Shown here in pieces: positions 52,445-61,186 of a stretch of 64,000 nt of DNA. Position numbers and translations under genes: made by a program. The notes beneath the pieces were generated by a model. The model made no database searches. It had not been told where the DNA came from and saw nothing but the letters and a program-made list of their open reading frames with translations. This DNA is from CAVSUZ01 sp963795415 (GTDB taxonomy: Bacteria > Pseudomonadota > Alphaproteobacteria > Acetobacterales > Acetobacteraceae). Location of the stretch: the NCBI GenBank assembly GCA_963795415.1, contig CAWCHQ010000001.1:868001-932000 (forward strand), read 5' to 3'. The stretch's first letter is position 1; the number at the start of each line of letters is the position of its first letter.

Positions 52445-52918
52445 TCATGTATTCGGCCTGTTGGTGCGGTCGGATACGAACCGTTGGCCACGATGGGTCC
52501 CGCGGATCGGGATGGGCAGGCCCACCGCATTGCACCGGAGGTGAATTTTGGTGCTGAACCCGCCGCGGGAACGGCCGAGGGCCTGAGTCCCCCTTTCGCC
52601 GGCTGCGCAGCGGTGCGTCCGGATGATGGTGCTGTCGATCATCTGCAACATGTCTTTCCCACCGCCGCTGTCGGCGAGCGCCTGCAAGATGATGTCCTAC
52701 ACGCCGGAGAGGCACCAACGGCGGAACTGCCGTCAGACCGAGTTCCAGTTGCCGAACTGGTCGGGAAGATCGCGCCATGGCGCCCCGGTGCGGCAGATCC
52801 ACAGGGCACAATCCAATGTTCGACGATGGTTCTTCGGCGGCCGGCCCGAGCGCGCGGTGAGAAACAATTCGACGATGGCCCACTCGTCGTCGGTCATTGA
52901 GCCTCGGATCATTGCCAA
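52445..52918 (-). pseudogene. IS5-family transposase fragment (second type), with internal stops
   Basis: MAMIRGSMTDDEWAIVELFLTARSGRPPKNHR, APWRDLPDQFGNWNSV, stop, RQFRRWCLSGV, stop, ILQALADSG, QMIDSTIIRTHRCAAGERG (catalytic D) and GRSRGGFSTKIHL, all in one frame. Both stops sit where tryptophan codons are expected (tgg to tga and to tag). The protein ends early, without the second D and E. It differs from the element at 50424, so two IS5 groups are present. Confidence 0.75.
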
Positions 52919-53181
52919 CCTCCCAAGAGAGAGGTCGGCCTCGAATCACATCATCCCGCGTCGGGGGAATCCCCCGAATCGCAAAAGCAACAACGGGAAT
53001 CGCGGATCGGCTGGTGCGATTCTTTTGGCAATGTCAGGCGGCGATGCTGGATTCCTTTATTGCGGGGGCGGATTTCAGCGACAGTCGTGGGTTTGCCCAC
53101 AGTGCCTAGCGCGAGCTTGCCACCTGCTTACATCAGCGCCTATACATGACGGCGGACATCAGCGCCCGTGGGAGCTTCCTG
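52919..53181. other. Region with a palindromic hairpin, no gene seen
   Basis: Contains tcggggg-aat-cccccga at 52961-52977, a 7-bp perfect stem that may be the outer end of the IS5-type fragment. A decayed frame (FLYCGGGFQRQSWVCPQ) has no family I know. Confidence 0.4.
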
Positions 53182-53394
53182 ATGAACCTCGTTGATCTGG
53201 TCGTCACTGTTTGCCTGCTGGCGCACCCGCAAAGCTGCCAGGACCGGCACTTGCTGTTTGAATCGCAAGGATCACTCAGGTCCTGCTTGTTCCAGGCGCA
53301 ATTCTATCTGGCGCAATGGGTAGGGGAGCATCCCGGCCTGAAGATCGTGCGCTGGCACTGCGAGTGGCCGAGCCAGGAGGGCAAGCAGACGTAA
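53182..53394 (+). CDS. Small conserved-looking hypothetical protein
   Basis: 70 residues: MNLVDLVVTVCLLAHPQSCQDRHLLFESQGSLRSC, FQAQFYLAQWVGEHPGLKIVRWHC. It has three to four cysteines and a C-terminal K-rich tail. I recall similar short alphaproteobacterial proteins with the CQDRHL and AQ-x-YLAQW-x-x-EHP pattern, of unknown function. ATG 53182 was chosen because GGGAG precedes it; the frame opens at 53146. It is convergent with the monooxygenase gene, whose stop is 36 bases away. Confidence 0.6.
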   Translation: MNLVDLVVTVCLLAHPQSCQDRHLLFESQGSLRSCLFQAQFYLAQWVGEHPGLKIVRWHCEWPSQEGKQT

Positions 53395-53429
53395 CAGCGG
53401 GATCGCAAAAGGCCGATGGTAAGAGCGCG

Positions 53430-55091
53430 CTATATCAAACGAGGCGCACCTCCTCGCACAAACGCAATCAGCCGGTCCGGATCGTCCGGCGGTTCATCTC
53501 CCCGCCACGCGACGTGCTGATCCGGACGCGCGATGAGCATCGTCCGCGCGTAGACGTCGCGCAGAGCCGGTTCCACATCCAACAACTGCATTGGCAATCG
53601 CTGCCGTCGCGCTGCAGCTAAAATCGGATCTGCATCCGCACGCTTGTCAAACCGCAACAACGTGAAATCCGGCCCCAGCGCTTCGTACAGCGATCGTCCG
53701 TCCGGCAGCCATACATGCGGCAACCGGCAGCCCGGCACAGTGGACGGCGTATAATCATACATCGTGTACGCCGGAGGCTCTTCGCCATCATCCGCGATGA
53801 TCGGCGACCGGTCGTAAAAATACCCGAAATTCAGCCCGCCGCAGCAATATTGCGGTGTATTCAGCTCCACCAGCTTGCGCCCGAACGCCGCCCGGATCGC
53901 ATCCCCTTCCGGCTCGGAAAACTCGATGTCCTCCGGCACCGCACCCCGCGCCTTCCCCAGCGCCATCGCCGTATCCATCGCGTACCGCGACACCTGCTCC
54001 GTGATCGGCCAGCGTTCCGCCTCGTGCGCGTCAAGGATCGCCGGATCCGCCCAGCCCTTAAGAACACCTGCTACCATCCAGGAAAGGTTCATCGCATCGG
54101 CGATGCCGGCATTCATTCCATATCCTGCGAACGGCACCCAGATATGCGCCGCGTCGCCGCAGATGAATACGCGCCCGCGCCGGAACCGGTCGGCGATCAT
54201 GCGCCGACCGATCCAGTCTTCCTTGCTTATCACTGTATATGCGAAACCGTCCTCCACCCCCAGGATAAGGCGGATGCAGCGGTCCCGGTCCACCGACTCG
54301 AAGCTAGTTTCATCCGTACGCAAATAGTTGTGGATCAGCCAGGTTTCCCGCCCGTCGATCGCAAACACGTTCGCGCTGCGCCGTGGATTGAGCGACTGCG
54401 TGGACCACGCCGGCGGCGCGCGCATCCGGGCAATCAACTCGGGCGCGTAGATATACGTCGATTGCGTACGCTGCACCACCGCATCGCCCGTCAGCCGCGC
54501 ACCGATCGCGCGCCGCACCTCGGAATGCGATCCATCGCAGCCAACAAGAAAAGCCGACAAAATCCGGACCTCCCCGCCCGCGTCCAGATCACGCGCGAAC
54601 GCCGTCACCCCGGATTCCGTCTGCTCTAATCCGGTCAGCGTCGTGCGGTTGAGAATGCGGATGCGAGGACTGGCCGCAGCCTCCGCGAACAGCACCGGCT
54701 CAAGGTAAATCTGGTTGATCCGGTGCGGCGGCTCCGGTGTCGGCCACCATCCGTCGGGTCCGGTCCTGTCGGTGTAACGGTCGCGCCGGCACGGGATATG
54801 AATGCGCGCAAACTCGACCCCCGTGGTCGTCGTGCGGAACGCCACGTCATTGGCATGATCCGGCGGCAGTCCCGGCGCATCGCGCACTGCCTGCGCAATC
54901 CCCAGTCGCCGGAAAATTTCCATCGTGCGCGCCGCCACATGGTTGCATTTGACACTCGGCTGCTCGCCGCGCGCTCGGGTTTCCAGGACGATTACCTCGA
55001 TCCCGCGCCAAGCCAGATCCATCGCCAGAGTCAGCCCAACCGGCCCGGCGCCGGCAATGACCACACGCGTGGAAAACGCCCCTACTGGCAA
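53430..55091 (-). CDS. FAD-dependent aromatic-type monooxygenase
   Basis: 553 residues, PHBH/PheA-type flavin monooxygenase. Dinucleotide-binding motif VVIAGAGPVGLTLA (about residue 10), the DG motif CDGSHSEVRRAIG (about 190), and FAD-binding GDAAHIWVPFAGYGMNAGIADAMNL (about 315). A thioredoxin-like C-terminal domain follows (about 420-553). Such enzymes hydroxylate phenols, resorcinols or acids with NAD(P)H and oxygen. Its start overlaps the stop of the ThDP enzyme gene by 10 bases, so the two are translated together and may act in one catabolic pathway. Confidence 0.93.
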   Translation of the reverse strand: MPVGAFSTRVVIAGAGPVGLTLAMDLAWRGIEVIVLETRARGEQPSVKCNHVAARTMEIFRRLGIAQAVRDAPGLPPDHANDVAFRTTTTGVEFARIHIPCRRDRYTDRTGPDGWWPTPEPPHRINQIYLEPVLFAEAAASPRIRILNRTTLTGLEQTESGVTAFARDLDAGGEVRILSAFLVGCDGSHSEVRRAIGARLTGDAVVQRTQSTYIYAPELIARMRAPPAWSTQSLNPRRSANVFAIDGRETWLIHNYLRTDETSFESVDRDRCIRLILGVEDGFAYTVISKEDWIGRRMIADRFRRGRVFICGDAAHIWVPFAGYGMNAGIADAMNLSWMVAGVLKGWADPAILDAHEAERWPITEQVSRYAMDTAMALGKARGAVPEDIEFSEPEGDAIRAAFGRKLVELNTPQYCCGGLNFGYFYDRSPIIADDGEEPPAYTMYDYTPSTVPGCRLPHVWLPDGRSLYEALGPDFTLLRFDKRADADPILAAARRQRLPMQLLDVEPALRDVYARTMLIARPDQHVAWRGDEPPDDPDRLIAFVRGGAPRLI

Positions 55092-56758
55092 ATGACGTTC
55101 ACAAGGGCTTGCCGCCCGTCACGAACCGAAGCGGCCGCGCGCGTCAGCGCACCCGGCAACTCACCGGGCCGCTCTACGCGCTCGCCATGCCCCCCATGCG
55201 CCTCGACAATCCGCTCGAACGCCGGTGCGGGCCCAAGCTCCGCCAGCAACCTTCCGTCGTTTTCCGCTGCAACCGAGGAAGGAAACATGTCCAGCGTGGC
55301 CCGGCGCACCGCGCCATACAGTGAGTTGTTATAGATCACCGCCAGCACCGGCAGATTCTGCCCCTGCCCGATGAAATGGCATGCGGTGGGATTGGCGAAC
55401 ATGTAAGCGCCGTCGCCCAGCACTGCGATCACCTGCCGCTGCGGCGCCGCCAGCTTCACCCCCAGCGCCGCGCCGAACCCCCACCCCAACCCGCCTGCCG
55501 CACTGACGCCGAACAGGCTGCCCGGCGCCTGCAACGGGCAATATTCCTGCCGGAACGAGTATTCACTGATCACCCCCGTATCACGATCGACAATCTCCCG
55601 CAGACAGTAATTCAGCCAGGCCAGCGTGCTGACCTCACCCGCGCCGCCGCGTTCCGCCTCCGCCTGCCATCCGGCCCGCAGCGCCGCCGAGCGCTGCGAC
55701 AGCGCCGCATGGCGTGCCGCCGTATCGGGCTTCCGTTCCGCCAGTGCGGCGGTAAGATCACGAAGCAGCGTCAGGCTGCCCGACCGTATCGTCAGGTCGC
55801 TCGGAAAACTCCGCATCGGGTAGCGCGCGTAAAGCGGGTCCTCGCCGATCTGCACGATGCGCGCCCCAGGCGGCGGTCTCTCCTTGCTGGGGTACCACGG
55901 CACATCACTCTCCCATGCCATCACCAGATCGGCCTGTTTCAGCAAGGGTCCCGGTGTCGATCCCATGAACATGGGATGCGCCGACGAAAGCGCGAAGTAT
56001 CGCGTGTTGAATGGCACCACCGGAATCGCGAACCGGTCCGCAAGCTCCGCCAGGGCTTCCGCCTCGCGCGGATCGCGCCCAAGCATTCCCGTAATAATCA
56101 GCGGGTTGCGCGCTTCCGCGATCCACTCCGCCAGCCGCTCCACATCCGGTGGCGCGGCATTCGGCGCGGCCGGCCGTGAGCGTCGCTCGGGAATCTGTGT
56201 GCCGGCTGACGGCTCGCCCAGCACCTCGCGCGGCAGGCTGAGATACACCGGCCCCGCCGGAGACGTCGTCGCGATCTCCATCGCGCGCGCCACGACCTCG
56301 CCGACATGATCCGCGCGTCGCAGCTCGTAATCCCACTTCACCATCTCGCGCAGCATACCGGCCTGGTCGAACATCTCCTGCGCCCAGTGGATGTAAACGT
56401 TGCGCGTGCCGGAGGGGCCCGCTTCGGTGATTGGCGTGCGTCCCGAACTGAGCAGCATCGGAATCCTATCGCGGCTCGCGTCGATCAGTGCGTTGATCGC
56501 GTTGGCCGTGCCGACATTCGTGTGCGTCATCACCGCCTGCGGCCGCCCGGTCATCGCGGTATAGCCGTGCGCCATCGCCACCGCCGCATTCTCATGCGGT
56601 ACCACCATCGGGCGCGGCGTCTTGCGGTTGGAACGGGCGGCGCGGGCGTACGCCTCGATGATCGGCGCGAAGTCGGTGCCGGGATTGGCGAACAAATGGT
56701 CGATCCCCTGGGCCGCGAGAGCGTCCAGGTAGTCTTCGGCGGCGATGCGATCGGTCAT
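55082..56758 (-). CDS. Thiamine diphosphate enzyme (benzoylformate decarboxylase/acetolactate synthase type)
   Basis: 558 residues in three domains. The ThDP-activating glutamate is in VPHENAAVAMAHGY (about residue 55), the PYR domain ends near 170, the middle domain holds GMLGRDPREAEALAEL, and the ThDP-Mg motif is GDGAYMFANPTACHF ending NN (about 445-475). Length and sequence fit the thiamine-dependent decarboxylase group (MdlC-like) or an acetolactate synthase homologue without a small subunit. Coupling to the monooxygenase suggests breakdown of a 2-oxoacid or aromatic compound. MFS gene lies 45 bases away on the same strand. Confidence 0.9.
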   Translation of the reverse strand: MTDRIAAEDYLDALAAQGIDHLFANPGTDFAPIIEAYARAARSNRKTPRPMVVPHENAAVAMAHGYTAMTGRPQAVMTHTNVGTANAINALIDASRDRIPMLLSSGRTPITEAGPSGTRNVYIHWAQEMFDQAGMLREMVKWDYELRRADHVGEVVARAMEIATTSPAGPVYLSLPREVLGEPSAGTQIPERRSRPAAPNAAPPDVERLAEWIAEARNPLIITGMLGRDPREAEALAELADRFAIPVVPFNTRYFALSSAHPMFMGSTPGPLLKQADLVMAWESDVPWYPSKERPPPGARIVQIGEDPLYARYPMRSFPSDLTIRSGSLTLLRDLTAALAERKPDTAARHAALSQRSAALRAGWQAEAERGGAGEVSTLAWLNYCLREIVDRDTGVISEYSFRQEYCPLQAPGSLFGVSAAGGLGWGFGAALGVKLAAPQRQVIAVLGDGAYMFANPTACHFIGQGQNLPVLAVIYNNSLYGAVRRATLDMFPSSVAAENDGRLLAELGPAPAFERIVEAHGGHGERVERPGELPGALTRAAASVRDGRQALVNVICQ

Positions 56759-56802
56759 GCGTCACATGCTGGCGCGCAACGGCGAACCCGTCCACCCATC
56801 CC

Positions 56803-58032
56803 CTAGGCCGTTGCAGAACCGAACCCGGGATCGCTCTGCCCGAAGCTCCAGTAGTACATCACGATATACGCGCCCTGGAACGCTGCACCGATGAAAAACG
56901 GCATCGCCAGATCCCCGGCTGCAAACAGCGCGCCCGTCAGCATCGGACTGACCGAGCGTGGCACCTGCATCGACACATTCGCCATGCTCGCCGCAAATCC
57001 GCGCCGCTGCGCCCGCACGATGCTGATGCTCAATGCGCTTCGCGCGCCCGTCGTGCCGCGGTTGAACATCCCGCGCAGAACGTACAGCGCGCCCGCCAGG
57101 CCAAAGCTTGGCGCAAAGGGCAGAGCGACCAGCAACGCCAGCCCCACCAGGCGCATCGCGACCACCCCGCGCACAATCCCGATCTTGCGCGTCAGCGATC
57201 CGGCCCCCAGCGAGGCGACTGCCGCCATGACGAACCCGCCGGCCATCAGGGGTCCAATCTCGGCCGGTCCTTGATGGAACCGCAATGCAAACCAATAGGC
57301 GATCAACGGACCCGTCGCGCCGACGCCCACGCCATTCATCACATTTGCGATCATCAACCGCAGCACGAGGCCGTTCTCGCGCTTGCGCACATCGGCTGGC
57401 ACCGGCTCCGCCGGGGCCTCGCGCTGCGCCGGCCGCGTCTCCACATCCTGCGTAAGCTGGATCAAGATGCAGCAGACAAGCGACGCCGCAAGCGTAATCA
57501 GAAACAGCGGGCGATAGGCGAGGGGACCTGGCAGAACGCCCTCAAGTTGGGCGGGCAGTGCGGCGGCAATCGCTCCGGCAGCCATTCCGGAAAAACCAAG
57601 GGCCGCGTTGATACTATACACCAGCCCCCGCTTCTCCGCCGGAACCGCCTGCGCCAGCCACGCCTGCTCCACCGGAGAGAACGGGCCCGCCGCGCCATTA
57701 CCGCCCCGACCGAAGCCCCCGACAACCGAAGCCGCAACCAGGATCGGCGGCGCAGCCGACAACGAAGCCGCCAGGGCGGCCAGCGCCTGGGCGGCTTCAT
57801 AGCCGAATAAAAAACCGCGCCGGCCGTGCCGGTCACTCAGCGGGCCGGCAATCAGTGTCAGCGCAACCCCAAACAGCAAAGCGGCGCTCAACACGCCGCT
57901 GATCGCCACTGCCGACCACCCGAGCGCCTTCAAATACAACGTAAAATCCACCGCCAGTGCGCCCTGGCCAATGCTGCGGATGAACCGCATCGCAATCAGC
58001 AGGCGTGTGGTGCGGGAACTCGCATCTCCCAT
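56803..58032 (-). CDS. Major facilitator superfamily transporter
   Basis: 409 residues, 12 hydrophobic helices, with the loop GPLSDRHGRRGFL after helix 2 and a second GSLTRKIG after helix 8. ATG 58032 fits; the frame runs much further upstream through sequence that also encodes the His-rich peptide, but that extension has no transporter character. A permease directly before the ThDP enzyme and monooxygenase could bring in their substrate or expel a product. Confidence 0.88.
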   Translation of the reverse strand: MGDASSRTTRLLIAMRFIRSIGQGALAVDFTLYLKALGWSAVAISGVLSAALLFGVALTLIAGPLSDRHGRRGFLFGYEAAQALAALAASLSAAPPILVAASVVGGFGRGGNGAAGPFSPVEQAWLAQAVPAEKRGLVYSINAALGFSGMAAGAIAAALPAQLEGVLPGPLAYRPLFLITLAASLVCCILIQLTQDVETRPAQREAPAEPVPADVRKRENGLVLRLMIANVMNGVGVGATGPLIAYWFALRFHQGPAEIGPLMAGGFVMAAVASLGAGSLTRKIGIVRGVVAMRLVGLALLVALPFAPSFGLAGALYVLRGMFNRGTTGARSALSISIVRAQRRGFAASMANVSMQVPRSVSPMLTGALFAAGDLAMPFFIGAAFQGAYIVMYYWSFGQSDPGFGSATA

Positions 58033-58093
58033 TCGCCGGTGATGACGCAAGCCGCCTTGCCGCGCAATGCGCGCGGCGAGGCGGCTTCGAAAA

Positions 58094-58306
58094 TCAATCG
58101 TAATACCGCCATTCAAGGTGGTGGCGGTCCCACTCGCGATGTTTCCAGTGGTGATGGTGCCAGTAGTAATCGGCATGCTGAATGGAATGCCGCGCCGCCT
58201 GATGCGCACCGGCGGTGGCCCACCTTGCAGGAGAAGCCTGGGACGTTGCCGGCAGAAGGGCCGCCCCGGCACCAAGCGCCGCAACCAGGAAGAGCGTCTT
58301 TCTCAT
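58094..58306 (-). CDS. Small secreted His/Trp-rich peptide
   Basis: 70 residues. MRKTLFLVAALGAGAALLPATSQA is a clear Sec signal peptide; the mature part of about 46 residues is rich in His, Trp and Tyr, ending HADYYWHHHHWKHREWDRHHLEWRYYD. At least ten histidines could bind a metal such as copper, zinc or nickel. GGAGATGATCCT lies before the ATG. The MFS gene follows after about 60 bases. No named family recognised. Confidence 0.7.
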   Translation of the reverse strand: MRKTLFLVAALGAGAALLPATSQASPARWATAGAHQAARHSIQHADYYWHHHHWKHREWDRHHLEWRYYD

Positions 58307-58404
58307 AGGATCATCTCCGTCGTTCCTGCTGTGGCTGTAAAGCGGATCAGGAACGGGATTGCGTGCAGTAGGTGGCGATTTCTGGGCGTAGTGTTTCTGC
58401 GCCG

Positions 58405-61173
58405 TTACCCGACCGCCGCGTGCCGCCGGACAGGAGCAGGAATGACCGGCATCTCATCCTCATCGGGATTGGCCAGCGCCCTCAGCAGCGCCTGGCGAAT
58501 CGCGCGCAGCTTCCGCTCGTTCTCGATCTTCAGGCCAAAAACGTCCTTCACATAAAAAACATCGACCGCCCGCACGCCATATGTCGTCACGTGGGCCGAG
58601 CCGATTTGCAGCCCCTGCTCGCTGATCGCTGCGGTGACGTCGTGCAGCAGTCCTGGCCGGTCGCGGCCATTCACTTCGATCACCGTGTAGGTGTGGGAGG
58701 CGTGGTTATCGATCACAACACGCGGAGGCACGTGAATCACGCGCATCCTCTGCCCCAACAGGATCTTCTGCGCCTTTTGGATCTCGCTTGCCAACTTCAG
58801 CCGTCCCGACAGCACCTGCTCTATCAGTACCGCGATCCGCGCCAGCCGGTGCGGCGCATCGCACGCCCCGCCGGCCGCGTCCTGAATCCAGAAAGTGTCC
58901 AGCGCCATCCCGTTGGTCAGCGTGTGGATGCGCGCGTCCACGATCGAGGCCCCCGCGACAGCCAGGGCACCGGAAATCTGGCTGAACAACCCTGCGTGAT
59001 CCGCCGTATAGACCGTTACCTCCGTAACTGCACGGGCGGGAAGCGGCTTCGTATCAACCGTCAGCGGAGCCTTTCGACGCTCCGCATCGCGGATCAGCCG
59101 CGCATGACGGGCATGCGTCTCCGGATCGAAAGCCAGCCAGTATCCTGGGTAACCAAGCGCCATAAAATGCTCCTGGTCCTGCGGCGGCCAGTCGTTCAGC
59201 AAGGCGGTCACGGCGGATTTGGCGCGGGTCACGCGCACGTCGCGCTCGGTCGTCGCCAGAGCGCCCTCCAGCACCTCGGCCACCCTTGCATATAGCTCCC
59301 GCAGCAGCGTCGCTTTCCAGCCGTTCCACACCTTTGCCGAAACCGCCCGCATATCTGCGACGGTCAATACCAGAAGCAGCCGCAGCCGTTCCGGCGACTG
59401 GATCGTATCGGCCAGGTCTAGAATCGTCTTGGGGTCGTCGATATCCCGTTTGAACGCCGTCTCGCTCAGCAGCAGGTGGTGCAGTACCAGCCAGGAAACC
59501 GTCTCGGTTTCCTCCGCCGGCAGCCCAAGATCCGCTCCGACCTGAAGCGCGATGTCGGCGCCGATCGCCGAGTGATCGCCGCCGCGCCCCTTGGCGATAT
59601 CGTGCAACAGCATCGCCAGATACAGCGCACGGCGCGACTGGATCTGATCGACGATGCCCGAGGCAATCGGCGCAATCTCTGCAAGCTCGCCTCGCTCGAT
59701 CGCATTTAAAACGCGCACTGCCGCGATCGTGTGCTCATCCACGGTGAACACGTGATACGTGTCGAACTGCATCTGCCCGACGATGCGCGCCCAGTCGGAC
59801 AGAAACCGCCCCAGGAATCCGCTCTCGTTCAGAACCGCCAGCCACTTCGCGCCGTCCGGCCGATGGTTCTCGCCGTCCCGGCCGACCAGCAGATCAATAA
59901 ACAGCTCGGCTGCCCGCTTGTCGCCGCGCAGGTTCACTGCGGCCCGCTCGTTCTGGATCATCGAGCGCAGCGCCAGCGCATGCAGCTCCAGCGCCCGGTC
60001 ACGCGCAACCTTGAGAATGCGCAACATCTGGATCGGCTCGGCGTCGAAATCCCGCCCCGGCACCGGAAGCAGCTTGCCGTCCGCCAGTATGAAGCCGGCG
60101 GCGATCAGTGCCCGGTCAGTCTCCTGCGCCCGCGCCGGCGGTCCCATCGCCTCCCGCAGCACCGCCGGCTCCAGCACGTGAGTGAGGCGCACCACGTCCC
60201 GCGCGGTGAGGAAGTAGTGGCGCATGAAACGTTCGACCCCATCCTGCCGCCCATGCCGGGTGTAACCCATTCGCGCGCCGACCACCGGCTGCAGATCGAA
60301 CGTCAGCCGCTCCTCCGCCCGACCGGCAACGTAATGAAGGTGAAACCGCACCGTCCACAAAAACTCCCAGGACCGGCGCCCGTGCCGCGCCTCCCGCGGC
60401 GACAGCACGCCGGCCGCCTCCGCCAGCTCGCCCATGGTGCAAGTCCCGTAAACGTAACGGGCGATCCAATAGAGTGTCTGCAGGTCGCGCAGGCCGCCCC
60501 TTCCCTCCTTTATGTTAGGCTCCACAACGAACGGTGAGTCGCCGAAGCGGCGATGCCGAGCGTCGCGCTCCCTCTGCTTCTCAAGGATAAAATCAGCCGC
60601 CCCGGCGTCGTGGCAGGCCTCGGTGAAGCGTTCCCGGAAGTGATCGAACAGCGCCGTATTGCCCGCCAGCAGCCGCGCGTCCAACAACGCGGTGCGGATC
60701 GTCATGTCCCGTTCCGCCGCCGCGAGGCATTCCTCGACCGAGCGCGTCGCGTGACCGACTTTCAGCCCTAGGTCCCACAGGAAATACAGGATGTACTCCA
60801 CGACCTGGAACGTGTGCGGCGCCGGCGCGGAAGATGTCAGAAACAGCAGATCCACATCGCTGAACGGTGCCAGCGTGCCGCGCCCGTACCCACCCGTCGC
60901 CGCGATGCTAAGTACGTCCGCCTCGCCAAGAGTGGCGCCGGCATGCTCGAAAAGTGCGGTGACCACACCGTCGACCAGCCCCGACAACATCCGTGCCGCC
61001 CGCAAGCCGGTCAGATGGTCCTGCTCGAACCGCCGCTGCACATGAGCCTGAATGCGCGCCAGATACCGCTGAAACGCCACAATCGCCACTTCGCGTGGCG
61101 CGCGCAGAACATGCGCCAATGTCGCCAGTGCGTCGGGATATGATTCGGCCTCGGGTGAGCGTGGGATTGGCAT
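58405..61173 (-). CDS. glnD: Protein-PII uridylyltransferase/uridylyl-removing enzyme
   Basis: 922 residues, full length. The nucleotidyltransferase motif is GGYGRGTLAPFSDVDLLFL (G-G-x-G-R then D-x-D, about residue 92), the HD domain LLHDIAKGRGGDHS (about 505) removes UMP, and two C-terminal ACT domains (VYTADHAGLFSQISGAL, about 722; EVNGRDRPGLLHDVTAAI, about 837) bind glutamine. It senses nitrogen status and modifies PII (GlnB/GlnK). It starts 14 bases after the mutS stop, forming the mutS-glnD pair. Confidence 0.96.
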   Translation of the reverse strand: MPIPRSPEAESYPDALATLAHVLRAPREVAIVAFQRYLARIQAHVQRRFEQDHLTGLRAARMLSGLVDGVVTALFEHAGATLGEADVLSIAATGGYGRGTLAPFSDVDLLFLTSSAPAPHTFQVVEYILYFLWDLGLKVGHATRSVEECLAAAERDMTIRTALLDARLLAGNTALFDHFRERFTEACHDAGAADFILEKQRERDARHRRFGDSPFVVEPNIKEGRGGLRDLQTLYWIARYVYGTCTMGELAEAAGVLSPREARHGRRSWEFLWTVRFHLHYVAGRAEERLTFDLQPVVGARMGYTRHGRQDGVERFMRHYFLTARDVVRLTHVLEPAVLREAMGPPARAQETDRALIAAGFILADGKLLPVPGRDFDAEPIQMLRILKVARDRALELHALALRSMIQNERAAVNLRGDKRAAELFIDLLVGRDGENHRPDGAKWLAVLNESGFLGRFLSDWARIVGQMQFDTYHVFTVDEHTIAAVRVLNAIERGELAEIAPIASGIVDQIQSRRALYLAMLLHDIAKGRGGDHSAIGADIALQVGADLGLPAEETETVSWLVLHHLLLSETAFKRDIDDPKTILDLADTIQSPERLRLLLVLTVADMRAVSAKVWNGWKATLLRELYARVAEVLEGALATTERDVRVTRAKSAVTALLNDWPPQDQEHFMALGYPGYWLAFDPETHARHARLIRDAERRKAPLTVDTKPLPARAVTEVTVYTADHAGLFSQISGALAVAGASIVDARIHTLTNGMALDTFWIQDAAGGACDAPHRLARIAVLIEQVLSGRLKLASEIQKAQKILLGQRMRVIHVPPRVVIDNHASHTYTVIEVNGRDRPGLLHDVTAAISEQGLQIGSAHVTTYGVRAVDVFYVKDVFGLKIENERKLRAIRQALLRALANPDEDEMPVIPAPVRRHAAVG

Positions 61174-61186
61174 GGCTGTGCAGTTA

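Noticed and set aside
56803..58284. Longer start for the MFS gene
   Set aside because: The extra 84 residues are not transporter-like and overlap the His-rich peptide; ATG 58032 fits a normal N-terminus.
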